A DNA stretch of 64,000 bases from Colletes latitarsis (taxonomy: Eukaryota; Arthropoda; Insecta; Hymenoptera; Colletidae): contig NC_135144.1 of NCBI RefSeq assembly GCF_051014445.1, positions 8,308,001-8,372,000 on the forward strand, written 5' to 3'. Each line of letters starts with the position of its first letter. Within the stretch, counting starts at the first letter, position 1. Shown one piece after another: positions 23,022 to 36,502 of the stretch. A program made the translations under genes and the position numbers. Below the pieces are notes generated by a model, which saw only the letters and a program-made list of their open reading frames with translations, did not search any database and was not told the DNA's origin.

Positions 23022-23355
23022 CTCGTAGGAGAATAGAAAAGGAAAGGAGGGGCGCGTTTCGTCCAGGCCTGTGCTAGTGGATTCATCAGTAAGGCTTCCT
23101 AGCAGGCCCTGCTTTAGACGACTAGGATATTAGGAGGAAAGTTTTCTTTTTTTCTTTTTTTTTGTCCCTTTCTCTTGAATGATTTGCAGTAACTTGGGCT
23201 GTACCCTATAACCTGAACTTAAAATGTATGATTAGTATCTGTGTGATATTTATAGGTGGGGTGGGTTTTTTATTGTGTTAATTTTGTGTGTTAAGATCGA
23301 GGGAAAAGTTTCAAAAACCTCGTTTGCATTATATTAGGAAATCGATCGAGGACTG
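23022..23355 (-). mobile_element. 3' sequence of a non-LTR retrotransposon, copy 1
   Basis: Closely matches 61247-61814 (GGAAAGGAGGGGCGCGTTTC; CATCAGTAAGGCTTCC; GACGACTAGGATATTAGGA). In the second copy the same sequence lies, on the minus strand, directly after a reverse-transcriptase C-terminus, so it is read as that element's 3' untranslated part. Here the coding part is deleted; only a short stub (AAATCGATCGAGGACTGTATA) remains next to the family A insertion. Confidence 0.6.
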
Positions 23356-24912
23356 TATACAGGGTGTTCGGCCAGCCCTGGGAAAAATTTTAATGGGAGA
23401 TTCTAGAGGCCAAAATAAGACGAAAATCAAGAATATCAATTTCTCGACTGAGGCCTCGTTAAAAAATTATTAACAATTAAATTCGAAAGTTTCAAATCGT
23501 TCTGGAAAAATTATTTTTGGTTGCAGGGATCAATTACAATCATTTTTGGTAAATAGACATACCCTCGAAATCCTACTCAGTTTCGAGAAAAAAATTCCTT
23601 ACCAAAAATATAATTTCTGGCCAGAAATGTCTGCCCGAATTTTCATACGAATCTTTAAAACGTCATAACTTCTGAACGGATTGGACGATTTTAATGTTTA
23701 AAAAAGCAAACTACGCGTATTTTGATGGGGAATATGTACAAATCTCAAAAATATTCGAAAAGTTGGTCTTTGACCGCGCAAAATGAAAAACACCCCATAA
23801 AAATGGTCCAATTTTCAAACAGCCATAACTCCTATAATAGTGAATATATTTCAATGAAACTTTTTTCTGAAGTAGGGCTCATGGGTACCTACAAAAAAGT
23901 ATTAGACAACTTTTCTGTAGGGCGTTAAGCGAAATTATTAAAAATGAAAAACGAATTTTTAAGAAAAATCGATAGGGGGTGCCTAAATTTTTCGATGAAA
24001 TTGAAAAGTTTCAAATCGTTCTAAAAAAATTATTTCTAGGTTTTAGGGCCAATTACAATCATTTTTGGTTATTATACATACCCCCGAAATCCTAACCATT
24101 TTCGAGAAAAAAATTCCTCACCGTAAATATAATTTCTGACTAGAAATGTTACCCCGAAATTACGTGTAAATCTTTAAAACGTCATAACTTCTGAACGGAT
24201 TGGACGATTTTAATGTTTAAAAAAGCAAACTACGCGTATTTTGATGGAGAATATGTACAAATCGCAAAAATATTCGAAAAGTTGGTCCTTGACACCGCAA
24301 GATGAGAAAAACCCCATAGAAATGGTCCAATTTTCAAACAGCCATAACTCCTATAATAGTGAATATATTTCAATGAAACTTTTTTCTGAAGTAGGGCTCA
24401 TGGGTACCTACAAAAAAGTATTAGACAACTTTTCTGTAGGGCGTTAAACAAAATTACTAAAAATGAAAAAGGAATTTCCAAGAAAAATTGACAGGGGGTA
24501 GGGTGCCTAAATTTTTCGGCAAAATTGAAAAGTTTCAAATCGTTCTGGAAAAATTATTTTCGGTTGCGGGGGTCAATTATAATCATTTTCGGTGAATAGA
24601 CATACTCCCGAAATCCTAGAAAAAAATTCGAGAAGGTGTGAAATTTTTCGACGAAATTAAAAAATTTCAAATCGTTCTGGTGAAATTATTTTCGGTTGCG
24701 GGGATCAATTGCAATAATTTTTTATGAGTATACCTACCCCCGAAATCCTACCCACTTTCTAGAAAAAAATTCAGTACGAGCCGAACCTTAAACGTTAATA
24801 ACTTTTTAACGAAGCCTCTATCAACAAATTAGTATTCTTGATTTTCGTCTTATTTTGGTTTCTAGAATCTCCCATTAAAATTTTTCCCAGGGGTGGCTGA
24901 ACACCCTGTATA
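23356..24912 (+). mobile_element. family A element inside the retrotransposon composite
   Basis: TATA-CAGGGTGTTCGGCCAGCC at the left and CACCCTG-TATA (24909-24912) at the right, with long inverted repeats that carry TTCTAGAGGCCAAAATAAGA. The interior holds a duplicated block of about 519 bp: the frame starting MxNMYKSQKYSKSW occurs at 23722-23928 and again at 24241-24447. Additional blocks of about 130 bp (AATCGTTCTGGAAAAATTAT ... CCCGAAATCCTA) repeat toward the right end. No transposase. Confidence 0.9.
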
Positions 24913-24913
24913 G

Positions 24914-24985
24914 CAACCGAGGGGTCGGTCGAGCGCTTGTGAGAGCACAATCCCTCTGGTGGCGAGCATGGGAGGCGACGCCACA
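24914..24985 (-). repeat. module M, copy 2
   Basis: On the minus strand it reads CGCCACCAGAGGGATTGTGC then TCTCACAAGCGCTCGACCGA. It directly adjoins the family A right end. Copy 5 (62711) occupies the same place in the second composite. Confidence 0.65.
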
Positions 24986-25000
24986 AGTTTGTTTCTGTGG

Positions 25001-26908
25001 ATTTGTCGGGTGCAATAATTCCGTTTCTATTAGCATTGATTTTATTTGCATAGTGAAATGTAAGTTTATAGGAAGTTTTTACTATTCAAAACTGTTGCTT
25101 AAACAATTAATAATAAAGACTGTGGGTTATAGTAAATGAAATATTGAGTGAAAAGAAGAAGACGAAAGGAGAATCTTATATTATAATTAAATAAAGACGA
25201 TGTTATTACAATTATATGATGTTATTAATTGAAGCTCGATAGAAAACTAAATATCAAGGGAAAGTAGTTTTGCAATTATTTCTTTACTTTTCTCTCCTTT
25301 AATACAATCTGATATTTGTATACGTGTTGAATAAATAAAACATGTATTTAATGTTCCGAAACATGAAACCACTCAAGTAATGTACCAATTATGTTGTCCT
25401 ATTCTATCGATTATTGATCCCCTTAATTATTTGTTAAATAATGGATTATTCTAATCTAATACCAGTTGCATAATTTTATTATTCCACCAGTCTCACTTGA
25501 ATTGAAAATTAATTATAAAATATTGTTTGTCATACTATCGAATAGTCTACGCGTATCAAACCCCGCTTTGTCTGACCATATGCGATGCAGAACTACTGAA
25601 ATCGAATTACGAGTAAAGATATTGTTTAATCGATTAAAAATTTGTTTCGAACGCTATGATTAAAATAGAATTTAATATACTCGGTTGAACCTTATTGGTA
25701 TTAAATTTATATTAATAATTTTTGAATTTTATACGTTAGTTTTACTTTATTTTTTATTCGTAGTTAAACGCTATTTAAAAACAATTTTATTTGTTATTTG
25801 TGTTATTTGTTACACGAAATTTTTTTCTCGTAAAAGAAACCTGTCTATTTAATACAATGCAGATGACAATCTTAGTTTCAATATCACACGATGCAAATAT
25901 TTTATTCTAATTTTAATGCTTTATACTTAATAATAAAATGAGTTGTTTACTGTCTATTATTTAAAACGTGTGTATATTAATCACTGCAAGTAAAGTATGA
26001 TTTGAATAATGGAAATAAAGAAATTATTTTTTTTACTTATTATTAAAACAAGATTTCGTTCTTCCATGTTTGTCTAATTGTATAAATATCTCTTCGGTTG
26101 AATAATTCGTTATTCAATAGAAGTCACTATAAATTATTATTTGTTATCTATTATTCGAATAAAATTGTTGTTAATTTTCACTTCTAACAAAAAATGAGAA
26201 AGAATCGCTCCTAAATGCATTGCAATGCAATTAATTAAGTACGAATCGAAGTAAAAATTAAATTCATAGCATAGCTACGAATTAAACGAAGCAAGGATCT
26301 GTGTAATTAATTCATTTAGGAAGTATGCCTCTGATATAGTCTTGAAACGATAGGATCGTAAGTTGGACACTAGATGATATTATTACAGGATTTGAGGGAA
26401 TAATGGAGCTTTCAAAGTTAAAATTAAGTTAGCTGCGTGAAACGACAGTAACCAACTACTGCGCTAGAGACACTCCAACACTTGAGTAAACCAAAACATA
26501 GTATTTTAATTTAGTCAAGACGAAGAATATAAAGTGTGGCATTTGACAAGTGTGGAATTTTAAGAATAGAAAAAAGTTTTGAGACGGAAATTTAACTTTA
26601 CGAGAAACACAACGAATGGTATCTTTAATATCGATACGATTAATAATGTATTTAGATATTCTAATAAATTATTATAGAGAATATTCGTTGATCAGTTTAG
26701 GAACACTGTATATGGGACAATTATTTACATTGTACGTAAGTTAGTACGAAATATATTATAAATAATTTTTGTACATATATATTTCTCTTTTTTCTGAAGT
26801 TATGGAATAACTTAAAATACATTCGCTTCTAATACTGAAAAGGACATTTAATTGGTTTGATTACGGCACCAAATATTTCTTGATAACAATAGTAACAATT
26901 TTGACAAC
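25001..26908. other. AT-rich sequence, no gene seen
   Basis: Short chance frames only. No repeat family, RNA gene or exon could be supported. Confidence 0.4.
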
Positions 26909-27212
26909 ATTTCGGGAATATTATATGCTGATACATCGTAGAATTTCGAATTATATAATCTTTAATTTGTTTCCCATCGATTATTATTTTATCCAGTTCT
27001 ACAAAAAATAAAAAATTCTAAAGTAAATTTTTCTCAACCAGTATTAAAATTAGCAGTAATATTTCGGGAATATTATATGCTGACACATCGTAGAATGTTG
27101 AATTATATAATCTTTAATTTGTTTCCCATCGACTATTATTTTATCCAGTTCTACAAAAAATAAAAAATCCTAAACTAAATTTTTCTCAACCAGTATTAAA
27201 AGTTAGCTGTAA
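26909..27212. repeat. 152-bp tandem duplication
   Basis: TTTCGGGAATATTATATGCT occurs at 26910 and 27062; the two copies stay aligned over about 150 bp, including TTTGTTTCCCATCGA and TTATTTTATCCAGTTC, with few differences. A recent local duplication. Confidence 0.93.
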
Positions 27213-27984
27213 TATTCATAAAATTTTAGGAATTAGAATTGTATAAATACTAAAATCTGCTTAAAGTCACTAAAGTTTCATTATCACACCAGAAAAATAG
27301 AAACATTGTGTACTATTATATGTAACTCAATGAAAAAACAATGGGAGATACATATTAGCGATACCTTAAAAAGAAATGTTAAATAACAGAGATAATGTCA
27401 CGTTCAATATTCGCAATCGAACGAAGTACGGTTATATTCCCGCGAAAGCTTACAAAAATCGAACAGCTGAATTTACGAAGCTTTCGCCCGGCATTGTGAA
27501 ACGCGAACGGTATTTCCGTGCAACATGTAACTTTGAAAATCAGTAAACTGTGCTTTTTATTGGAAGCACCGACGTGTGAGTTGAGTGGTTTGAATACGGG
27601 TGCCTGGTCCACATCGGATCTCGCCGCACAGATCAAACGTATCGACCGCAATTCTGTGGCTTTCATACGATCGGTGTAAGTGCCAGACCGTGTGGGGACG
27701 GATAGCTATGCACATCACGGATCTAATTGTTACATTTGCACAGAGCCACGAAAACCATTCTGAAACGCGGTCTCCAATTATTTTGCGGTATATTTGACGC
27801 AACTTTGCCACCAGCATCCGATTCTAAACTGACGTCGTCGCCGTTGACGGTTTCCTTTGTTTCGCCTCGAATAATTGCGAAATATAAACACGGTTCAACG
27901 AATATTGGTATTAACGTTGCAACAAATTGGGCAAAAGATTACTCATTACCAAATTCTTTTTGTTCGATGTTTATTAAAGTTGCT
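27213..27984. other. GC-richer patch without a recognisable gene
   Basis: About 27400-27870 is clearly GC-richer than its flanks, and four frames of 65-106 codons overlap on both strands, a sign that stop codons are rarer through composition alone. No domain or splice structure was recognised. Confidence 0.35.
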
Positions 27985-28735
27985 TCAAAGTCATTAGCAA
28001 CTATAGTTATTATTTACATTTATACATATAAATTACGAATTCGTTAAAAATTTGCACACAAAGAAGTTATTAAATTAATAATTTTAAAATTAACTTTGTA
28101 TTACTACATATATAAGTCTTGATTAAAGTTCTGATGGATATCATGTTAACTATAATCTAGTAGATTACTTTGTTTTAAAAAATTTTGTTTCAAAAAGGTC
28201 ATTAGCAACTACAGTTACTATTTACATTTATGTAAATTACAAATTCGTTAATCATTTGCACTCCAAGAATTTATTTTAATACAAACAACTAGTTAGATAT
28301 TTTTTGATGCCAGTTTAGGAAATTAAAATTGTGTTTCCACGCAGAAAAAATTATAAATGTTAAATTAAGTTTGTGTTATCATATGGTATAAATCTTAATT
28401 CAAGTTCTGATGGATATTGTGTTGAATACAATCCAATAAATTACTTCGTTTTAAACAGTTTTGGTTTAAAAAGGTCAGTAACAACTAGAGTTACTATAAA
28501 AATTTATATAAATTACAAAATCGTTAAGCATTTGCATTCTAAAAATTTATTTTAATAGAAGCGACAATTTAGCAACTTTCTAATGCCATTTCAGGCAACT
28601 AAAATTGTGTTTTTTTCACAGAATAATTTATAAATGATAAATTAAGTTTGTGTTATCATATATAAATTTTGGTTCAACTTCTGATGAATATGTTAAATAC
28701 AATCTAGTAGATTTCTTTGTTTTAATAAGTTTACT
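27985..28735. repeat. tandem array, about 275 bp, 2.7 units
   Basis: TTCTGATG(G/A)ATAT recurs at 28129, 28405 and 28679 (periods 276 and 274); TCATTAGCAACTA-like sequence recurs at 27991, 28199 and 28475, the first interval shortened by an internal deletion. Units are about 80% alike by eye, so this array is older than the 152-bp duplication. Confidence 0.85.
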
Positions 28736-31433
28736 ATGTTAGAACAGGATTCTCCATCTTGAACTATGTATTTTCTATCATTATTTACCAGTTTCCAAAT
28801 TACGCGGAAGTTGTGTTATTCTTTTTTATACAAATCTTCGAATTTATCATTAAAAAAGGCCTCATTGCATTTTTTATGACCTCTAAAGTATCGAAGTTTC
28901 CTCAGTATAAATTGTTTTGGAGTAATCGAAAAAGATGGAAAACTGTTGGCGTCAGTAGTGGTTAGATCATTTATAGATTAGGTATATAATAACCTTTCGT
29001 TTCATACAAACCTGAAATAACAGTTAAAATTGTTCTTCTATTTGTTTTAAAATATACGAACACTCTGTGAGCGTAAGCATTAAAATAATTTGTTTGTAAT
29101 TATTATTAAAAGTAGTTCAAGAAATAATGATATTTGATGAACAACATTTTGTAATTACTAAATGATAATCAAGATTTTAAATTGTGCAGATGATTTTTCT
29201 AATTTATTGTATACATAAATAAAAGTCATTGGATTCTTATAGTTTGTTCATGATATACATATTACTCAAGTTTTTCAGTTATTCGTAATCTACTAATTAG
29301 TATTTCTAACACTACTTAATATGAATTGCTCCAAACGAAACCTTAATACAACATTCATACTGTAATTTTGAAATTAACATTTATAATATAGGGCCTTGTA
29401 GTTTATTATTTCACTGACTATACACATGTATAATAAGTACAATAACTATAGGACAACAGAGTGCAAGTGTAATTATTATAAATGGCGGTAAGAGTCTGTT
29501 TCCACGAGGCTAATAAAAGCAGATACACTCTGTTATAATTGATACTTTTATTCAAAGTCTGTGAACCAAAATCTTTCTACCGAAACTGCAGTCTGCCGTT
29601 GTTAACACGCAGAACGCTCGTAAGAGCAACTTTTGCGGAAACAAAATGGCGGCACATCGGCATAAAGTTATGTATTATTTTGTGGCGAATCCGTAGATAT
29701 AACTGTAGTCTGTGAACTTGAATCCCAGCCAACATTATTCTCTGAATAATGCGAACTCATTCATTCATGAATTAACTCGCATTTTCCACGCGAATAATAT
29801 TTGCAACTCAATGCACGTATCCGTAGGCCTTTTTTTATCCTAACTTAAAACATGGTGCACGCACAAAAGTATAAATATAATAATTTAGGCGAATGAAAGA
29901 ATATTATTTACATAAATAAAAGTGATTATTCCTATTAGTCTAAAAATTATAATTAGGGTCATAATTAAATCAATATAATCTAAAGTGCATCTTTGATGCT
30001 TTCCTCTGAGTATTTAATTAAGAGTATTAAATTTCTCTGTTTTGTGAAAAATAGATCAATCAGTGGTTTCCATACTCTATGATAGGTTTAATTTGTTCAG
30101 AATTCAGTTGTTTTTACTATCTTTGTATGATTGAATTTATTATTTATTAAATATAAAAAATTATTTAAAGAAAATTTTGCAAAGATTGTAAAACACTTGC
30201 AATAGTAAGTAAATTACGTTTACAAATAATGTGATACAGAATAAAAATTCACGAAAAATTAAGTAAAATATTTATGGAATTTTTGTTAGAGAATTTTTTA
30301 CTCTTCGTGCTTAGTAATCGTAACCTTCTACTGCTAAAAACAAAAGCACAACGTTTATGATTTATTTTATTGATTACAACTAAATTTAATGATAAATCTA
30401 TATTCAACCACATTTGTGTGTCATATTTAATACTAGTGTTTTACGTGTTCCTATTTATTTCTTTCTAACAATTTTTTCGAAATAAAATTTAGGAACGGAG
30501 TCGTTTAGTTTTTAATTTATATATATTAATAATAAATGTTAATAATTAAATTTTCCAACATCACAATTTGAATTTTAGTTTGGAATAAATAAGCATTGAA
30601 GGTGTCCACATTTTTCTGTATTAAAAATTTTCTTCGGATCGTGACACGTTTACTCTAAGGGTCACGCTTCCGCCTCCGTCTCTGTCATACCCAACCCCTC
30701 GGGAAACACTCGTTTAAAGTATTGTACGACTAAATTTTAGTACTACTTTCACGTTGAAGCCGACTTTTCTGGAACTTCGCGTATTTGTAGAGGAAGTAGA
30801 GTTCAGAGATCTCTTGTGTTTTTATTGGCGAAAGTTTTCAGACTGAAACTAGTCCTCAAACTATTCAGCCTCTCGATACAGTCCTCAGACCATACAAGAG
30901 GCGAAAAAGATGTTTCTACACGATTGTCCAAGTTTCTAGCGCGAAGTGATTCCGTGTACATATCGATAAAAGGACAAATAGTAATAACGTTTGAACAAAG
31001 GCAAAGCGTCGCGAATCGTCCTATCTCTGGCTTCAAAATTCCACGCGTTTACGTTAGAACGAGGAAGCAAGTTGGTAACATTCCCAACTTTGGTGTAACA
31101 CGTACACGCTGTTTTCTTTCGAGTACGTGACTTCATTTTCTAAATGGACAAGTATGCATAGGTTTGTGAAAAAGAATTCCAAGTATGTTTTTCTTTAGTC
31201 TAAAGTGTCCTCAAAATATTTTTGAGACGTAGTACAACGTATAAAAGAGAATTTGAGAAACGTAACATCAATCAAAATTCAATGTACTTTGTATATTTTG
31301 TAAATATTATTTGTAATGTTATTTATTGAAATTTATTGTGTCTTACAAAGGAGTGATATGAAACATTGAATCTGATTAAAATTCATATGTGTTAGTATCA
31401 AAGAAATATTATTTTTTTATTTTACCAAGAGAT
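28736..31433. other. unique sequence, no gene seen
   Basis: GC-richer patches at about 29480-29770 and 30650-31130. The second has frames on both strands (104 codons plus; 77 and 66 codons minus) without recognisable motifs. No splice-consistent exon was found. Confidence 0.35.
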
Positions 31434-32655
31434 TATACAGGGTGTTCGGCCACCCCTGGGAAAAATTTTAATGGGAGATTCTAGAGGCCAAAATAAGACG
31501 AAAATCAAGAATATCAATGTCTTGATTAAGGCTTCGTTAAAAAGTTATTAAAAAATTATATTAAAAAATTTCAAATCATACTAAAAAAATTATATTTAAT
31601 TGCGGGGGTCAATTACAATCATTTTTGGTGAATAGACATACCCCTGAAATCTTACGCACTTTTGAGAAAAAAATTTGTTACTGAAAATATAATGTCTGAC
31701 CACGAACATTCTACTGACACTTTTCGTTGAAAAAAATTTTTTTCAAATTGTTCTAAAAAAATTATTTTCTGTTGCGGGGATCAATTATAATTATTTTTAT
31801 TCAACAAACACACCCCCGAAATCTTACTCCGTTTTGAGAAAAAAATTCATTACTGAAAATCTAATGTGAGGCCTGAAATGGGTCCCCGAAATGTTTAAAA
31901 TATCATAACTTCTGAACGGATTGGACGATTTTAATGTTTAAAAAGCCAAACGCCGCGTATTTTAGTGCAGAATATGTAGCAATTATAAAAATTTTCGATA
32001 AGCTATTCCTTGACCCCGTAAAGTGAGAAAAATCCCATAAAACTGGTTCAATTTTCAAACTGCCATAACTTCTACAATAGTGAACGTATCGCAATGAAAT
32101 TTAATACAGAAGTAGAGCTCATGGATACATATAAAAAAGTACTAAACAACTTTTCCGTAGGACGTCAAACAAATTCATTAAAAATGAAGAACAAATTTTT
32201 AAGAAAAATCAACAAGGGGTAGATGCTGAAATTTTTCGGTGAAAAAAAAATTTTCAAATCGTTCTGGAAAAATTATTTTTAGTTGCGGGGGTCAATTACA
32301 ATCATTTTTGGTGAATAGACATACCACCGAAATCCTACGCACTTTCGAGAAAAAAATTTGAGTAGGTGCTGAAATGTTTCGGCGAAATTAAAAAATTTCA
32401 AATCGTTTCAAAAAAATTATTTTTGGTTACAGAGGTAAATTACAATCATTTTTCGTCAATAGACATACCTCCGAAATCCTACCCAGTTTCGAGAAAAAAA
32501 TTCTTTACCGAGAATATACTATGTGGCCGGAAATGTTTCTATAACTTTTTAACGAAGCCTCAATCAACAAATTAGTATCCTTAATTTTCGTCTTATTTTG
32601 GCCTCTAAAATCTCCCATTAAAATTTTTCCCAAGGGTGGTCGGACACCCTGTATA
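31434..32655 (+). mobile_element. family A element, complete
   Basis: TATA-CAGGGTGTTCGGCCACCC at 31434 and CACCCTG-TATA at 32652-32655. TIRs extend through GGCCAAAATAAGACGAAAAT. The interior contains four degenerate blocks of about 130 bp and, in the middle, the region that encodes the recurrent MxNMYKSQKY frame in other copies; here it is broken by substitutions (about 31965-32170). Confidence 0.93.
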
Positions 32656-34882
32656 TTATAAATGTAGTGAAACTACCAATAATCACTTTATTATTTATAA
32701 ATATATTTTTTTCACTGTGTTTGAATATTAAGTATACGTTTATTAAAAGAGGAAAACAGATCTTAAGATAGATTCTTTTTCCAAATTGTTAACCAACATT
32801 AATTATAAAACGCAGCCTCTCTAACTGTCGCGTAATTTCTGGAACTTTCCATAAGTTGCGAGCCTCCGTATTACTTCTGACCCGTGATAGATGATCGTTC
32901 GACTGATAATAAATAGCATCTAACCGCATCTCACTCGTTCTCACTGTTTCTCACTCTTGTCTTCAGCGTATTCAGAGGCCAGCGAGCCGGGGATAACAGT
33001 GGCGAATTCCTGAAATGCCAAACTCCCTCTCTAACTGTCGCGACTCGGGTCCCAACACCACAGTAATATCACAGAGAATTCAACGTGTCAAGGACTAATA
33101 TATAACCTTGGGCTAAATGTATCTTTTTAACTATCGTTTTTACTTACGACCCCGAGAATATTATTTTAGTACCTATCTGTTACATTTTCCATTCGAATAA
33201 TCGCTTTCATCCTAATCCCACACGCTATCATTACATATAGTCTAGTTCCTTAATCTTACGCTAGAAATTATTCAAATATACATTCTTAGGTCTGTTACAA
33301 CAACAAGGTAATTTTACCATGTATTACAGATATAAATAGCGATAAAATGATTTTGTAAATATATAAACAAATCAATAGGAACGAAATAAACACAAAAATT
33401 AAAAACATAATCTCGATAATAGAATTATCGATAAATATCAAAGTTAATACATGTACATTTAAATGGACAAAAATATTAGTGATATTTTCTATATTGCCTC
33501 GACTTACAAATAGAGTATATACATTAATTTACATTTGGACGTTTTTATAATTTTAGCAAAATCGACTATCCACGTGGTACACATTCTTTCAATTCCAATT
33601 TCCCACCCTCACGCTAGGCATCCTCGAGATCGTTCCCACTTTTACAGTAACGGACGAGCCGTCGGATTATTTTATCCGTTTGCGTCCGTTAACGATATAA
33701 AGTAACGTTACACCATGCTTAAAACCTCTGCCTCCAATTTATTCGAGTACCATGGAGCACCCTCGAGTTTAGAACGATTCTTTGGGCGTTACGCTTTTAA
33801 TTGCCACGTGTCTACATACGCGTGACGGGAGTAACCGTGTGTGTACGGACGCGAATACGCGTGCACACGGCGAAGAATGAAAAAGAACACGGTCCCATCG
33901 AGGCAGGGAACCCCCGGGGGAAAAAAAGAAAATGGAGACCGACCTGATCCAGTCGATAGAAACCTCTCAGCGTTTTCATGGAAAGTTTCCGCTGTAAAAA
34001 AGGCACGCTGACGCGACGCTTACTATTTCTCGTTGCAAAAAGGAACGTCCGTGGGTACGTAACCGCGCGGTTGGATTCGTGTTACGTCAACGTAAATCTC
34101 CTTTCGCGGTAAGCGACGCTCCTAACGGGTTTGCTTACTTCCAACGACGATCGATGCGTTTGTCACCGATCGGATGTAACGGTATCCGTTTATCAAACTA
34201 CCGGCGATTTCACCGGTCATACGGGCTTTTCATCATTACAAATTACAACCAGTCACCGTACATCGAATATCACATTTTTCTTTTTCGATAAAATTATTCG
34301 TAGTTGGAGGTAACTGTTTTCTTTCTTTTATTTTATTATCAAGGGTTTTATTTTTTGATAATGTTGTCAGTCTAGGATAGTTCAAACAGAGTGATAGTAC
34401 AATTCGAATATTCTGAAAAAAAATTGGGTCAGGTATCTTGAAAATTTATTTGTGACGAAATGTTTCGTTCTATGCAAGAAGGAGAAATAAATATTGGCTT
34501 ATGGTGAAGCCGTATCTTTATATTAGAGTGAGATTAACAAAATACATGTTTATAATATTTAAACAATTCAGTACTAAACCACTTCGTGGGAGGAATCGAA
34601 AAGTATCAAACTTTCAAGTATTTGGTATTTGCTTTTTATATCGATACGTGCATCTTAGATATCATTATAAGTAGAAACAGTGAGTAATGAGAAGACACGC
34701 TAAGTTTTACAATTTATATCTATTAATAAGCTCCAAGACCATATCTGCTCTATGATATATTTGTCACTTAATTATTCAGTTGAGAATAAAGCATCATCCT
34801 CAAACGGTTCCACATTGAATTTTATTGTCAATGAAATTGCATCAACAAACTTTCTAGACATGACCTTACAAGATTGGGCGAT
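32656..34882. other. unique sequence with GC-rich patches
   Basis: TCTCTAACTGTCGCG occurs twice (about 32818 and 33031). About 33590-34260 is GC-rich, with frames on both strands but no domain. A solo LTR was considered for 32785-33299 and not supported. Confidence 0.35.
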
Positions 34883-35568
34883 TTAAGGGGGGAGATTCAA
34901 ATAACGGATCAAAAAAATCAACTTCTTTTTGCATAAAACAATGCTTTTACATCTCAAGAATATTGTGTAAAAATTTCAAAGTGAAATTCTTAGTCGTCCT
35001 TGAGAAAATCGCAGATTAGCCTCAAACAAAAGTTTCCAGAAATATTGACTTTTCTAAGATGAAAACTTTAAATCCATTTTTCTCAAAAAATAATTGACCG
35101 ATTGAGTTGGGTCAGTGCATGTATATGCATAACTTAATTCTTCATCGTATGAGCTCCTTCATAATAATCAATATTTAAACTACGTTTATTGCATAATTAA
35201 ATTAGAAAATTACAAGAATTATTTTTTCGTGTTCAGAGCCGTGTATCTTCGACAATTTCAAATTTTTTAAGGAGGATTTTAGTTCATACGACACGTGGTA
35301 TTATTATGAACAAAATGTCGTTCGATTTTTTATTCTAGATCAAAGGAAAAAAATATTAGACTACACGTCGATCAACGCCGTCGACATAAGGAATAACATT
35401 TATTATTCAAAAGTTGATATAACGTAACGAAAAAAAAATATTTATATCTTGAAATGTTAAGGAATAGATGTGGAAAGTGGTGAGAAGTTTCATCAAGGTC
35501 TTCTGTTATAAAAAAATTGCCGAAGATCACTTCTCGTTTTAGCATTTTACTTGAGTCTGCCCCCTTAA
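34883..35568 (+). mobile_element. family C MITE (TTAA-GGGGG)
   Basis: TTAA at 34883-34886 and 35565-35568. Termini GGGGGGAGATTCAAATAA and GGGGGCAGACTCAAGTAA match at 15 of 18 positions. The first interior bases (AAAAAAATCAACTTCTTTTT) resemble those of the 20462 element (AAAAAATTCGATTCTTTTTT), so the two are one diverged family. No transposase. Confidence 0.78.
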
Positions 35569-35574
35569 ACTCTT

Positions 35575-36502
35575 ATAACACTAAACCTATCGACACTTCA
35601 TTTATACCCATTCTTACCAAAACCGGTCAAATGACTTTCTTTCTCCCTTTTACGAGGCAACGTACATCTAATTTTTGCATTATATGTATAGAAAGTTGTG
35701 TTTTAAAGCTTATTTCGAAGACAACGTTCTCTTTTATGTCGCATATTTTTTCTTAAAGCATGCATTTTAAAAATCTGTACAAAAATATTCAATAATTCTA
35801 CTCTAACTATGCATACTTAGTATTTTAATTTCATACAGAAAATTTACAAATTATGTCGAAATTTTTTAATTTTCATCGGATAGAAGAGAAAACGCCCTTC
35901 AAAACAAATTTTGTTTCAAGTTCATACCATAGTTTCAGAGAAAACAATCATTTACGAAAAAATGTTGACTAGTAATTACGAAAATATCCTGTATACAAAT
36001 TTAAATTCATTTTCAATTAAATAAACAATTTGTAATTCAGTTTTATCGCATACAAGTCGTATGATCAATAGGAATTGCTGAAATTTCTTTGGGCGCATAG
36101 AATTAAAGTAAATTTCAAAATAAACATAGAAGTTAGTATAAATAATAATAGTTGTTATATTCATCGCATGGAGGATGAAGGGTCCTTTAAAATGAGTGTT
36201 CATTCAAGTCGATCGCATGATTAGTTCCGGAGATATAAGGGTTCGAAGTTTGTTTACTTTTCATTGTTGACATCTGCGCGAGGTCATTGACCGCGCGTGT
36301 AAATAGTAAACAGTACGTAGTAAATTCTTGGAAATACTCATTATACGGGTGCAATAAAAGTAATTCTTGAAACAATTCATTATACGTACACTGTAGGGAA
36401 ACTTCTGAAATTAAATGGTGCTAAAATAACATTGTATATCAGAAATTCTAAACGAAATTTAAAAAATCGCCATTTGATCAGTCGTGGTACGTTTAGTATT
36501 GA
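35575..36502 (+). mobile_element. family B MITE with mutated TTAA borders
   Basis: The left end ATAA-CACTAAACCTATCG and the right end, reverse-complemented, TCAA-TACTAAACGTACCA retain the family B termini. The target site has decayed to ATAA and TTGA, so this is an older copy. The interior matches 13594 and 3994 (TATGATCAATAGGAATTGCT; TCCGGAGATATAAGG). It sits only 6 bp right of the family C element. The segment amplified at 17061 is deleted. Confidence 0.83.

Noticed and set aside
32785..33299. Possible solo LTR (TGTTAACC ... CTGTTACA, with ATAAATAG and CTCACTCG inside)
   Set aside because: No matching target duplication at the two edges and no second copy in the window.
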